Positions 51,451 through 60,600 of a DNA stretch of 64,000 bases are shown here, in pieces (position 1 is the stretch's first letter; every line of letters starts with the position of its first letter). The position numbers and the translations under genes are program-made. Origin of the DNA: Anaerocolumna jejuensis DSM 15929 (GTDB taxonomy: Bacteria; Bacillota; Clostridia; Lachnospirales; Lachnospiraceae); contig NZ_FRAC01000010.1 in the NCBI RefSeq assembly GCF_900142215.1, forward strand, positions 1 through 64,000. The letters are read 5' to 3'. The notes below the pieces were generated by a model. It was given only the letters and a program-made list of their open reading frames with translations. It ran no database searches and had not been told where the DNA came from.

Positions 51451-51936
51451 ATGCTATTAGATGATTACATTTATTTTAAAATAGGCAAGACAAAACATAT
51501 TGCTTTAATTGCCCATGACGGCAAGAAACAGGAGCTTGTAAAGTGGGCCGAAAAGAACAAGGAGATTTTAAAGAATCATTTTCTTTGCGGTACCGGAACA
51601 ACGGCAAGGCTGATATCCGAGCAGACCGGATTGCCGGTAAAAGGCTACAACAGCGGTCCTTTAGGCGGTGATCTGCAGATAGGCTCCAGAATTGTGGAAG
51701 GCGGTGTTGATTTTGTAGTGTTTTTATGGGACCCGCTGGAATCCCAGCCTCATGACCCGGATGTAAAGGCACTTCTTCGTATTGCAGTTGTTTATGATAT
51801 TCCCATTGCAAATAACCTGGCTACGGCAGATTTCCTGCTGGCATCGTCACTGATGAATGACGAATACGACAGGAAGGTTGAGAATTTTAATAAAACCATG
51901 AAGGACAGGCTTGAAAAGTTCTCGGAAGAGAAATAA
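51451..51936 (+). CDS. mgsA: Methylglyoxal synthase
   Basis: This 161-residue enzyme converts dihydroxyacetone phosphate to methylglyoxal and phosphate. Conserved segments are IALIAHDGKKQEL, CGTGTTARLI (phosphate loop), SGPLGGDLQIG with the catalytic aspartate, DPLESQPHDPDVKALLRIA, and PIANNLATADFLL. It is full length, with ribosome site CAGGAGG. The bypass relieves sugar-phosphate stress and yields D-lactate or propanediol. The next gene is a lactate-dehydrogenase-like enzyme, which suggests joint use, although the genes are 90 bases apart. Confidence 0.95.
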   Translation: MLLDDYIYFKIGKTKHIALIAHDGKKQELVKWAEKNKEILKNHFLCGTGTTARLISEQTGLPVKGYNSGPLGGDLQIGSRIVEGGVDFVVFLWDPLESQPHDPDVKALLRIAVVYDIPIANNLATADFLLASSLMNDEYDRKVENFNKTMKDRLEKFSEEK

Positions 51937-52025
51937 AGAAGAATAGAAACTTCATTTTTCATGCATCCTATAAGATAGCACTTACTGTACCATTTTCTTC
52001 AGCTTGACAGAAAGGTGTGGTGATA

Positions 52026-53060
52026 ATGAGTAAAATTTGTTTTTTTGATACAAAGCCCTACGACAGGACATACTTTGATAGTTACAAAGAGCAGTTCGGC
52101 TTTGAGATTGATTATTTTGAGCCAAAATTAAATGCAGATACGGCAATTATGGCAAGGGGCTATGAGGTAGTAGTCGCCTTTGTGAATGACACCATAGATG
52201 CAAAGACCATAGATATCCTCTATGAAGAAGGCGTAAGGCTTATTGCCATGCGCTGTGCAGGATATAATAATATTGATTTCAAGGCAGCTTACGGAAAAAT
52301 CCATGTTGTCAGAGTGCCGGCTTACTCCCCTTATGCAGTGGCAGAGCATGCCATGGCTCTTTTGCTTACCTTAAACCGTAAGATACACCGGGCCTATAAC
52401 AGAACCAGGGAGCACAATTTCAGCCTCAATGGATTGACCGGCTTTGATTTGCATGGAAAGACCATGGGGGTAATCGGTACAGGAAAGATAGGAAGGATAT
52501 TTATCGATATCTGCAAGGGCTTCGGAATGGAGGTTCTGGCCTATGACCCCTATCCGGCAAAGGACGCAGGACTTCATTATGTATCCGTGGAAGAGTTATG
52601 CAGGCGTTCGGATGTTATTTCCCTTCATTGTCCCCTTACCAAGGATACCTGGCATTTGATCAATAAAGATACCTTACAGCTGATGAAGAAGGGTACTTAT
52701 ATTATAAATACTTCAAGAGGAGCCCTGATAAACAGCGAGGACCTGCTCCATGCCATAAAGGAAGAACAGATAGGCGGTGCAGTGCTTGATGTATATGAAG
52801 AGGAAACGGAGTTCTTTTATGAGGACTTATCCGGAGAAATTATAAAGGATGATATCCTTTCGGGATTAATCTCCATGCCAAATGTCATAGTAACCTCTCA
52901 TCAGGCATTTCTGACAAAGGAAGCATTGAATAATATTGCGGAAATAACCTTACAAAATATCAAGGATTATGCGGAGGGTGCAGGACTTCCCAATGAAATC
53001 TGCTATCGCTGTACAAAACTGGACCATTGCGATAAGAATGAAAAAAACAGATGCTTCTAA
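52026..53060 (+). CDS. D-lactate dehydrogenase-like 2-hydroxyacid dehydrogenase with Cys-rich tail
   Basis: This 344-residue NAD-dependent enzyme probably interconverts pyruvate and D-lactate. ATG 52026 follows AAAGGTG by 8 bases. The cofactor loop is GVIGTGKIGRIF (about residue 152). The catalytic arginine is in INTSRGALI (about 232), the glutamate in LDVYEEE and the histidine in TSHQAFLT (about 293). The last about 20 residues contain four cysteines (CYRC, HC, RC) spaced like a metal or iron-sulfur site; most D-lactate dehydrogenases end before such a tail. It may bind a metal or be redox-sensitive, which would suit the adjacent oxygen-defence genes. Confidence 0.88.
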   Translation: MSKICFFDTKPYDRTYFDSYKEQFGFEIDYFEPKLNADTAIMARGYEVVVAFVNDTIDAKTIDILYEEGVRLIAMRCAGYNNIDFKAAYGKIHVVRVPAYSPYAVAEHAMALLLTLNRKIHRAYNRTREHNFSLNGLTGFDLHGKTMGVIGTGKIGRIFIDICKGFGMEVLAYDPYPAKDAGLHYVSVEELCRRSDVISLHCPLTKDTWHLINKDTLQLMKKGTYIINTSRGALINSEDLLHAIKEEQIGGAVLDVYEEETEFFYEDLSGEIIKDDILSGLISMPNVIVTSHQAFLTKEALNNIAEITLQNIKDYAEGAGLPNEICYRCTKLDHCDKNEKNRCF

Positions 53061-53066
53061 ATCAAG

Positions 53067-53095
53067 GTTGTAATCAATTTCATTTTATGCTATAA
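53067..53095 (+). promoter_or_regulatory. Promoter of the rubredoxin-rubrerythrin-superoxide reductase genes
   Basis: TTGTAA and TATAAT are 17 bases apart, about 60 bases before ATG 53158. Confidence 0.65.
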
Positions 53096-53157
53096 TTTAA
53101 AAGTATTAATCAAGTACAAAAATTATAAAATTTAACAAACATAAGGAGGTGTTTTAC

Positions 53158-53313
53158 ATGAAGTACGAGTGTCCTTGCGGTTATATTTATGATCCTGAGA
53201 CAGGTGATCCAGATGGCGGTATTGCACCCGGAACTGCATGGGAGGATATTCCCGAGGATTGGGTATGCCCTGTTTGCGGTTTGAGCAAAGATTCCTTTAC
53301 ACCGATTGACTAA
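53158..53313 (+). CDS. Rubredoxin with a CxC first ligand pair
   Basis: This 51-residue one-iron electron carrier starts at ATG 53158 behind AAGGAGG. The second ligand pair, DWVCPVCG, is standard, as are YIYDPETGDPDGGIAPGT and FEDIP-like WEDIPED. The first pair, however, reads MKYECPCGYIYD, that is CxC instead of the usual CxxC. Either the site tolerates a one-residue deletion or it binds iron with changed geometry. It probably donates electrons to the superoxide reductase, rubrerythrin and flavodiiron protein encoded next to it. It is too short to be noticed by many gene finders. Confidence 0.92.
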   Translation: MKYECPCGYIYDPETGDPDGGIAPGTAWEDIPEDWVCPVCGLSKDSFTPID

Positions 53314-53324
53314 GTTGACATAAT

Positions 53325-53366
53325 AAAAAGAGCTCTTGCTTATTATAAGTATGCGCTCTTTTTTTT
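53325..53366 (+). terminator. Partial terminator between rubredoxin and rubrerythrin
   Basis: AAAAAGAGC pairs with GCTCTTTTT around an inner stem and is followed by further T. It probably lets rubredoxin be made in excess, with read-through into the rubrerythrin gene. Confidence 0.6.
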
Positions 53367-53390
53367 CAATGTGTACGATGGGAGGTACAA

Positions 53391-53930
53391 ATGAAAGAAT
53401 TAAAAGGCAGTAAGACAGAAGCAAATTTAATGGCAGCCTTTGCAGGCGAGTCCCAGGCAAGAAACAAATATACATATTATGCCTCCAAGGCAAAAAAAGA
53501 AGGCTATGAGCAGATTGCCGAGCTTTTCCTTGAAACAGCCAACAATGAAAAAGAGCATGCAAAGATATGGTTTAAGCTCCTTCATGACGGTATGCCGGAT
53601 ACCAGGGAAAACCTTGCAGATGCCGCATCCGGGGAGAATTATGAATGGACCCAGATGTATGCGGATTTTGCCAAAGAAGCAAAAGAAGAAGGCTTCGACC
53701 GTATTGCCTGGTTATTTGAAAGTGTAGCCAAAATTGAAAAAGAGCATGAAGAAAGATACAAAAAGCTTCTTTCCAATCTGGAGGATGGACTGGTGTTTTC
53801 AAAGGATGGAGATACCATCTGGCAGTGCGCTAATTGCGGACATATCCATATTGGTAAAAAAGCACCGGAGAAATGTCCTGTCTGCGATCATCCTCAGGCT
53901 TACTTCAAGGTACTGGCAACAAATTATTAA
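53391..53930 (+). CDS. rbr: Rubrerythrin
   Basis: This 179-residue non-haem iron peroxidase reduces hydrogen peroxide to water. The N-terminal four-helix bundle carries the di-iron ligands in FAGESQARNKY, NNEKEHAKIW and, in the second half, IEKEHEERYKKLL. The C-terminal rubredoxin-like domain has CANCGHIHIG and CPVCDHPQAYF (both CxxC). It is full length for the family. The ribosome site is GGGAGG. It sits between rubredoxin and superoxide reductase, giving a complete pathway from superoxide to water. Confidence 0.96.
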   Translation: MKELKGSKTEANLMAAFAGESQARNKYTYYASKAKKEGYEQIAELFLETANNEKEHAKIWFKLLHDGMPDTRENLADAASGENYEWTQMYADFAKEAKEEGFDRIAWLFESVAKIEKEHEERYKKLLSNLEDGLVFSKDGDTIWQCANCGHIHIGKKAPEKCPVCDHPQAYFKVLATNY

Positions 53931-53969
53931 TAATGTTTTATGTGCCTAATGCACGGAAAGGTAGATAAT

Positions 53970-54353
53970 ATGAAAAAGGAACCCAGATTTTTTAAATGTA
54001 AGCATTGCGGAAATATAGTAACATTTTTCTACGAATCAGGTGCACCTTTGACCTGCTGTGGTGATAAGATGGAGGAATTAGTTGCGAATACAACAGAAGC
54101 AGCTACTGAAAAGCATCTTCCGGTAGTAGAAAGAGAAGGCAATACAGTAACAGTCTGTATTGGAAGCGTAGAGCATCCTATGACAGAAGAGCACTCCATC
54201 CAGTGGATTTATCTGGAGACATCAAAAGGCTTACAGGCACGTTTCTTAAATCCTGGTGAGAAACCGAAGGCAGTTTTTGTACTGTCAGATGAAGAACCCG
54301 TTGCAGCTTATGAATATTGCAATCTTCATGGACTTTGGAAAACAGAACTGTAA
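53970..54353 (+). CDS. dfx: Superoxide reductase (desulfoferrodoxin)
   Basis: This 127-residue enzyme reduces superoxide to hydrogen peroxide without making oxygen. ATG 53970 follows GGAAAGG; an ATG 30 bases earlier lacks a site. The N-terminal desulforedoxin domain binds one iron through FKCKHCGNIV and LTCCGDKM. The catalytic centre uses histidines in EKHLPVVERE and EHPMTEEHSIQW plus the cysteine and histidine in EYCNLHGLW. The presence of both centres makes it a 2Fe enzyme. The peroxide it makes is the substrate of the neighbouring rubrerythrin. Confidence 0.95.
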   Translation: MKKEPRFFKCKHCGNIVTFFYESGAPLTCCGDKMEELVANTTEAATEKHLPVVEREGNTVTVCIGSVEHPMTEEHSIQWIYLETSKGLQARFLNPGEKPKAVFVLSDEEPVAAYEYCNLHGLWKTEL

Positions 54354-54366
54354 TAAGCTTTCAAAC

Positions 54367-54405
54367 GCCGGCCTTTCGTAAAATTCGAAACGGCCGGTAT
54401 TTTAT
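54367..54405 (+). terminator. Terminator after the superoxide reductase gene
   Basis: CCGGCCTTTCG pairs with CGAAACGGCCGG with a single bulged base and is followed by TATTTTATA. Confidence 0.85.
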
Positions 54406-54482
54406 ATATAGCTTTGTAGTATAATGAAAATAGTAATGACAGAAATTAGTTTTATAAAATGGAAGCAGGAAATGAGGTAATT

Positions 54483-55160
54483 ATGCTAAAGGAACAGGAT
54501 GTAAATTACATATCCCACGCCTTTACCTTTTGGGATAAGTTAAACGAAGGAGAAAAAAACCGCTTATTGAACAGTACCCTACCGGTACAGTATGAAAAGG
54601 GGACCAGGATACACAGCGGCAGTAATGACTGCATTGGAATCCTGCTAATTAAAAAGGGGGAATTAAGGGTTTACATTCTTTCGGAGGAAGGAAAAGAAGT
54701 AACCTTATTCCGACTGAGAGAGGATAATATCTGTATTTTATCAGCCTCCTGCATCTTGGATAATATCACCTTTGACGTGCACATCGATGCGGAATGTGAT
54801 AGTGAAGTACTTTTGGTTGATGCTGCTTCTTATCAGCAGCTATGCTTAAATAATATTTATGCCGACAATTTTATTAACAAGCTGACTATTGACGCCTTTT
54901 CCGAGGTTATGTGGGCAATGGAGCAGATTCTCTTTATGAGCTTTGATAAACGGCTTGCCATTTTCTTATTGGATGAGACGGTGAGAAGCGGGTCGGATAC
55001 CATAGAACTGACCCATGAGCAGATTGCAAAATATGTGGGAAGTGCCAGGGAAGTGGTTTCCCGCATGATGAAGTATTTTGCACAGGAGGGAATCGTGGAA
55101 TTGTACAGAGGCGGTGTTAAAGTAATCAATAAGAAGAAATTAAGAGAGCTGATTCCTTAA
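54483..55160 (+). CDS. Crp/Fnr-family regulator
   Basis: This 225-residue regulator starts at ATG 54483, 5 bases after GGAAATGAGG. Residues about 15-125 are a cyclic-nucleotide-binding beta roll (VQYEKGTRIHSGSNDCIGIL, LFRLREDNICILSASC), residues 125-160 the dimer helix, and residues 160-225 the Crp helix-turn-helix (LTHEQIAKYVGSAREVVSRM). The typical four-cysteine N-terminal cluster of oxygen-sensing FNR is absent; scattered cysteines in NDC, NICILSASC and AEC could be redox-active. Its position among oxygen-defence genes suggests that it regulates them, but no binding site was recognised. Confidence 0.88.
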   Translation: MLKEQDVNYISHAFTFWDKLNEGEKNRLLNSTLPVQYEKGTRIHSGSNDCIGILLIKKGELRVYILSEEGKEVTLFRLREDNICILSASCILDNITFDVHIDAECDSEVLLVDAASYQQLCLNNIYADNFINKLTIDAFSEVMWAMEQILFMSFDKRLAIFLLDETVRSGSDTIELTHEQIAKYVGSAREVVSRMMKYFAQEGIVELYRGGVKVINKKKLRELIP

Positions 55161-55193
55161 AATAAATGATATTGATAAATGAGAACAAAGAAG

Positions 55194-55256
55194 AAGTTCT
55201 ATGCCTTCCTGCCGCATAAACCCGAGGCATTTAAGGAAAAGGCATAGAACTTTTTT
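55194..55256. terminator. Terminator shared by the Crp/Fnr and thioredoxin-like genes
   Basis: AAGTTCTATGCCTT pairs perfectly with AAGGCATAGAACTT around a 31-base inner part and is followed by TTTTTT-like sequence on the plus strand. The two genes converge on it. Confidence 0.75.
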
Positions 55257-55262
55257 GTACTT

Positions 55263-55526
55263 TTATGAAGCAAGGGCTGCATCAAGGACATTTTTCACAA
55301 TATCCTTTGAAGGAACTCCTTCATGAAGCTTGTCCGTACCCACGTAAAACGTCGGTACATAATAATAATCATACTTTTTAGCAATATCAGGGTGCAGCTC
55401 TTCGTCAATGAACTCTATGCGAATATCCTCATATGCAGGATTTTCCTGCATTAATTCATTTAAAATTAAGTGAGTTCTAAGGCAATGGGGGCACCAGCTG
55501 GTCTCAAACATAATGACTTTTCTCAT
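55263..55526 (-). CDS. Glutaredoxin/thioredoxin-like protein
   Basis: This 87-residue thioredoxin-fold protein has the redox motif CPHC in ETSWCPHCLRTHLIL (residues about 12-15) and the cis-proline in YYVPTFYVG (about residue 58). There is no signal peptide, so it works in the cytoplasm as a disulfide reductase. It resembles the small clostridial 'thioredoxin family' proteins that have glutaredoxin size. It lies, convergently to the Crp/Fnr gene, in the oxygen-defence region. The electron donor is unknown. Confidence 0.87.
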   Translation of the reverse strand: MRKVIMFETSWCPHCLRTHLILNELMQENPAYEDIRIEFIDEELHPDIAKKYDYYYVPTFYVGTDKLHEGVPSKDIVKNVLDAALAS

Positions 55527-55675
55527 ATTAATCCCTTCTTTCGTATAAGTTCAAATGTTTAAGAATTATTTATGTGATACTATAGAATTTAACAGTTTTT
55601 CTTTTAATATGCAAGCTTTTTCACAGAAGTGAAAATCCGGGTATAATTTATTGTAAACTTAGGATAGTTTGGTGG

Positions 55676-55704
55676 TTGACTAAGTGAAATTTTAAAGATA
55701 AAAT
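55676..55704 (+). promoter_or_regulatory. Promoter of the flavodiiron protein gene
   Basis: TTGACT and TAAAAT are 17 bases apart, 30 bases before ATG 55735. Confidence 0.7.
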
Positions 55705-55734
55705 GTTCCTAGGATGTTACAAGGAGGACGAATA

Positions 55735-56961
55735 ATGAAAATTACAGATATAGCAGAAGGTACCTATCAATTATCCATTGATGTGGAAAATATATTATTT
55801 GAAGGCTTATGGGATATACCAAAAGGCGTTACATTGAATTCATATATCATAAAGGGTGAAAAGACAGCCATAGTGGATGGTGTATGCGGCTGGGACGGAG
55901 TTCCGGAGAGCCTTTTTTCCCTGTTAAAGGAGCTTGATATTGAACCTGCTTCCATTAAATATCTTATTGTAAATCACGTAGAACCGGACCATTCCGGCTG
56001 GATAGAGGCCTTTAAGAAAATAAACAATGATTTTCAGATTCTATGCAGCAAGAAGGGAAAGGAGCTCTTAGGAGCCTTCTATGGTTTAACAGAGAATATT
56101 ACCGTAGTAGGAGATAAGGATTCTTTTGATCTGGGAAAGGGACATGTATTAAGCTTTGCAGAAATACCAAATGTTCATTGGCCGGATACCATCGGAACCT
56201 TTGACCATGGAACGGAAGTACTGTTCACCTGTGATGCTTTTGGTTCCTTTGGAAAATGTGACGGAAGAATCTATGCAGAAGAATTCAGCAAGGAAGAGCT
56301 AAAGGAATATGAGGAAGAAACCCTGAGGTATTATTCCAATATCGTGGCTACCTTCTCTCCTCAGGTCAAGTCAGCCATCAGGAAAATAAGAGAGATTCCG
56401 GCAAAGCTTATCGCGCCGGGGCATGGACTTATGTGGAAGGATACCAAGACGATTATTGATGCCTATGATGACTATGCAGATTATCAGAAAGGCCCTGCCA
56501 GAGAAGAGATAACCCTGATCTGGGGCTCCATGTATGGAATGACAGAGACTGCCGTAAAGCATGCTCTTAAGGTCTTGGAAAAAGAAGACATTACCCTGCA
56601 TGTTCACAGAGTGCCGGAGGACTCCTGGGGCACGGTATTAACCTCAGTCTGGACTTCAACAGGTGTGATTCTGGCTATGCCCACCTATGAATTCAAGATG
56701 TTTCCGCCAATGAGTGCTGTTTTAGAGGAAATTGGCAAGAAGAAGGCGTTGAACCGTAAAGTCTTCCGTTTTGGTTCCTACGGCTGGTCAGGCGGAGCAG
56801 AAAGAGAACTTGCAGATATCAATACAAGGCTTAACATGGGCTGGGAATTTCTAGAGCCGGTTGAATTCGCAGGAGTACCAGGGGAAGAAAATTTACAGAA
56901 AATCGAATCCCAGATTAAGGAGCTTGTAAAGCAGGTGAAGGAAGCTGTTAAGAATAAGTAG
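55735..56961 (+). CDS. fprA: Flavodiiron protein (FprA type)
   Basis: This 408-residue enzyme reduces oxygen to water (or nitric oxide to nitrous oxide). ATG 55735 follows AAGGAGG. Residues 1-250 are a metallo-beta-lactamase-like domain with di-iron ligands in VNHVEPDHSGW (HxExDH), the bridging acidic residue in FTCDAFGSFG and the final histidine in IAPGHGLMW. Residues about 255-400 are a flavodoxin domain with the FMN loop WGSMYGMTETAV and GSYGWSGGAER. It is the usual size for FDPs without a fused rubredoxin; the small rubredoxin at 53158 is the likely electron donor. Confidence 0.95.
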   Translation: MKITDIAEGTYQLSIDVENILFEGLWDIPKGVTLNSYIIKGEKTAIVDGVCGWDGVPESLFSLLKELDIEPASIKYLIVNHVEPDHSGWIEAFKKINNDFQILCSKKGKELLGAFYGLTENITVVGDKDSFDLGKGHVLSFAEIPNVHWPDTIGTFDHGTEVLFTCDAFGSFGKCDGRIYAEEFSKEELKEYEEETLRYYSNIVATFSPQVKSAIRKIREIPAKLIAPGHGLMWKDTKTIIDAYDDYADYQKGPAREEITLIWGSMYGMTETAVKHALKVLEKEDITLHVHRVPEDSWGTVLTSVWTSTGVILAMPTYEFKMFPPMSAVLEEIGKKKALNRKVFRFGSYGWSGGAERELADINTRLNMGWEFLEPVEFAGVPGEENLQKIESQIKELVKQVKEAVKNK

Positions 56962-57119
56962 CAGTCAATATAATCAGGAATAAAAATATTGATAATAGAT
57001 ATTAAAAAAAATACTATCAAAATAAGTAGTAAACCGAAGTTTAAAAAATATTAAAAATAAATAGAAAAAGGGAGCGGCCCAAGCTGGTGTTAAGTTATCC
57101 AGTTGATGACTGCTTCTTT

Positions 57120-57339
57120 TTTTGCTCATTTAATCCTTTTGCTCATTTAATTCTTTTGCTCATTTAATTCTTTTGCTCATTTAATCCTTTTGCTCATTTA
57201 ATCCTTTTGCTCATTTAATCCTTTTGCTCATTTAATCCTTTTGCTCATTTAATCCTTTTGTTCGTTCAACCCTTTTGCTCATTCAACCCTTTTGTTTATT
57301 TAATCCTTTTATTCATTCAATTCTTTTGTTCGTTCAATC
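57120..57339. repeat. 17-bp tandem repeat array, 13 copies
   Basis: The unit TTTTGCTCATTTAATCC is repeated head to tail; copies 1-8 are almost identical (C/T at one site) and copies 9-13 diverge (for example TTTTGCTCATTCAACCC). The period is not a multiple of three and all frames have stops, so it is not coding. It lies in the 672-base gap after the flavodiiron gene. Apart from this array, a palindrome at 57365 and the promoter at 57551, the gap holds only AT-rich sequence. Confidence 0.95.
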
Positions 57340-57364
57340 TTGCTTATGAGAGAGCATCAAACAG

Positions 57365-57382
57365 ATTTAAAAACGTTTTTAA
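57365..57382. promoter_or_regulatory. 18-bp perfect palindrome with central CG
   Basis: TTTAAAAACGTTTTTAAA is fully symmetrical. The AAACGTTT core is of the kind bound by LacI-family sugar repressors and CcpA. It lies upstream of the GH94-like gene promoter. The regulator assignment is an inference. Confidence 0.45.
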
Positions 57383-57531
57383 AAGCAAAACATAAGCATA
57401 TAGGGAACATACATTCTGCTTTTGCTTATATTCCCTGCTTTGAAATTATGATTATAAAACTATTGCATAAAAAATAATAAAACAATATGAAAAAATGTAC
57501 AAATAATACAATGAAATCCTGCAAACCTCGA

Positions 57532-57579
57532 AATAAAAATGTTTTTATTATTGCCTTTCTCAGAAAAGGATATTATAAT
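57532..57579 (+). promoter_or_regulatory. Promoter of the GH94-like gene with adjacent dyad
   Basis: TTGCCT (57551-57556) and TATAAT (57574-57579) are 17 bases apart. Just upstream, AATAAAAA and TTTTTATT (57532-57549) flank TG and resemble the palindrome at 57365, so the two may be a pair of operators. Confidence 0.6.
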
Positions 57580-57633
57580 CATAGTAGCATTGAAAACATA
57601 AAACACCATTGAGGGAAAGGATAGGATACTTAC

Positions 57634-60600
57634 ATGAAAAACTATTATTTAGACGGTAAAGCTTATATCCTGGAAGATTATCACAGGCTTCCTCCATTTT
57701 CAAGCTTTCTTCCCGGACTTGCCGGTATCAAGGGTATCCCCATGTGGGTCTATTATACCAACAGGGGACAGGGAGTAAACAGCTTTGGAATACATCACAA
57801 GAATAATGCCATTATGGAGTTCAACCCTGCCAACACAGCTTATGAAAACACCGCAATAAAGGGCTTTCGTACCTTTATACGCAAAGAAGGGACCGTCTAT
57901 GAACCTTTCTTTTCCAGTATGACAAAAGCAAAGCGGAAATTCTCCATTCAACAGAATAGCTTTGAAATAGAGGAAATAGAGAAGGAACAGGAATTAAAAA
58001 TACGTGTGAAGTATTACGTCCTTCCTTTAGAGAATATCGGAGCACTGGTAAGAAAGGTGGAAATTACAAACCTCTCAAAGAAAGAGCAGGAATTGGAGGT
58101 TGTAGACGGACTGCCTAAAATCATACCATATGGAATAAAGAACAGTGAATACAAGGAAATGTCCAACCTGTTAAAGAGCTGGGCGGATATTAAGAATATT
58201 GAGAATAACGTGCCTTATTATTCCATGCGTTCCTCCAGTGATGATTCTGCGGAAGTTTCCGAGGTGGAAGGCGGTTATTACTATCTGACAGTAGCCGGAG
58301 GGGAGATCCAGCCGGTCATTTATGACCCGGAAGCTGTCTTTTCCTATGACACCACCTTTGTACAGCCGATCCGTCTGGAAGAAGAGGGGCTGGAGGGAAT
58401 ATTACAGAAGGAACAGTGCTTTGCAAATAAGGTTCCCTGCGGTTTTACACCCTTCAAATTAAAGCTTGCTTCTGAGGGGAACTTTACCTTCCATACCATG
58501 ATAGGCTTTTCACAGACAACGGAGCAGATAAATGAGAAGCTTGATAAAATAAAGGAAGAGGGCTTCTTTGACAGGAAAGAAGTTCTGGCGGCAGAATGCT
58601 GTGAAGAGCTTACAAAGGATGTTAGGACTGTAACTGGGGTTCCCTTATTTGACAGCTATGTGGAATACAGCTATATGGATAATTTCCTAAGGGGCGGTTA
58701 TCCCTTTGTCTTTGGCCAGGGAGATAAGAAATCCGTTATCCATCTCTTTAGCAGAAAGCATGGAGACCCGGAGAGGGATTACAATTTCTTTTCCATTAAC
58801 GGAGAATATTATTCCCAGGGAAATGGAAACTTCAGGGATGTGAACCAGAACAGGAGAAATGACCTGCTCTTTCACAAGGAAGTAGGAGATTTTAATATAA
58901 AGACCTTCTATCAGTTGATCCAGATAGACGGCTATAACCCCCTGGAGGTAAGACCGTCGACCTTCCGGATTAAGAAGGAGGAGGAAGGTGCGGCAGAGGA
59001 ATTCCTGAAGAAGGCAGCACCCAAGGAATGGCAGGTGCTCTTCGATACTGCCAGGAAGCCCTTTACACCCGGAAAGATAGCAGGTACACTGGCACGTTAT
59101 GCAGTTAGTCTTACCATATCGGAAGATGATTTCCTGACAAAGCTTCTGGCATTTTCCACACAGAATATCGAGGCTGGCTTTGGTGAAGGTTATTGGAGCG
59201 ACCACTGGGATTACAACTTGGATTTAATTGAGAATTACTTAAAGGTATATCCGGAGAAGAAGGAAGCCCTTTTGTTTGAGGATAAGACCTACCGTTACTA
59301 TGACAGTCCTGCAAGGGTTCTTCCCCGCAGCGAAAAATACGTAATCCTGTCAAAAGGCGGTTTAAGGCAATACGGGGCACTGGTCCATGATACGGAAAAA
59401 GAGAGTAAGGCCGGTTTTGTGAAGAAAGGTACTAATTGGTTAAAGAATAAAAAGGGCGATTATGTAACCGCTACCCTTATGGCAAAGCTTATAAACCTTT
59501 CCCTGATTAAGTTCACGACCCTTGACCCGGAAGGCATGGGTATTGAGATGGAGGGAGGCAAGCCGGGCTGGAATGATGCCATGAACGGACTGCCCGGTCT
59601 CTTTGGAAGCGGTATGCCAGAAACGCTTGAATTAAAAAGAGTGCTGGAATTTGTTTTGGAAGCGCTGCCTTTAAAAAGCCAGGTAACACTGCCGGAAGAG
59701 GTCTACAGCCTTTTCCTTAAGACCGGGGAAATGGTCAGCAAGCTTGCGGAAGGAGCCCTGAGCCAGTTCGAATACTGGGATAAGGTTACTTCCTTGCGGG
59801 AAGACTTCAGGGAAACAGTCCGTTTTGAATTGGATGGCGGAGAAGTTCTTATGGATTCAAAGGAAGCGGCGAATCTCATAGACAGCTTCTTAAAAGTAGT
59901 AAAAAAGGGAATCGAGAAGGCAAAAAAAGCCGGAGACGGATTGATGCCTACCTATTTTACTTATCAGGCAGAAGCCTTTACACCCTTAACCCAGGATGGA
60001 AAAGAGCTTATTACCCCTTATGGCCTTCCTGCCGGAAAGGTCAATAGCTTTAAGAGAGTAATGCTTCCTTTCTTCTTAGAGGGTCCGGCAAGATATCTGG
60101 CATCGGAAGAATGTGAAGAAGCAGCTCTGGCCCTTCATAAAAAGGTGCAGGAGAGCGGTATATATGATAAAGAGCTTAAGATGTATAAGACCAGTGAATC
60201 CTTAGAGAATATCTCAATGGAAAACGGAAGAATCAGAGCCTTTACTCCCGGCTGGCTGGAAAGGGAGAGCATTTTCCTGCATATGGAATACAAATATCTG
60301 TATGGAATGCAAAAGGCAGGGCTGTGGGAGAATTTCTACGACGAAATAAGGGATACCTTAATTCCCTTCCTGCCTCCTGAAATGTATGGAAGAAGTATTC
60401 TGGAGAACTCCTCCTTCCTGGCGTCTTCCGAGAACCCCAATAAAGAAATCCATGGAAGAGGATATGTGGCAAGGCTAAGCGGATCTACTACGGAGCTTTT
60501 ATCCATGTGGAGTCAGATGTTCATCGGGGGAAAGGTATTTACACAGGAAAAAGAAGGCCTGACACTGCATCTGGAACCCAAGCTTCCTGCCTGGTTCTTT

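Noticed and set aside
57120..57339. CRISPR array
   Set aside because: Repeats are contiguous without unique spacers and only 17 bp long; no cas gene is present.
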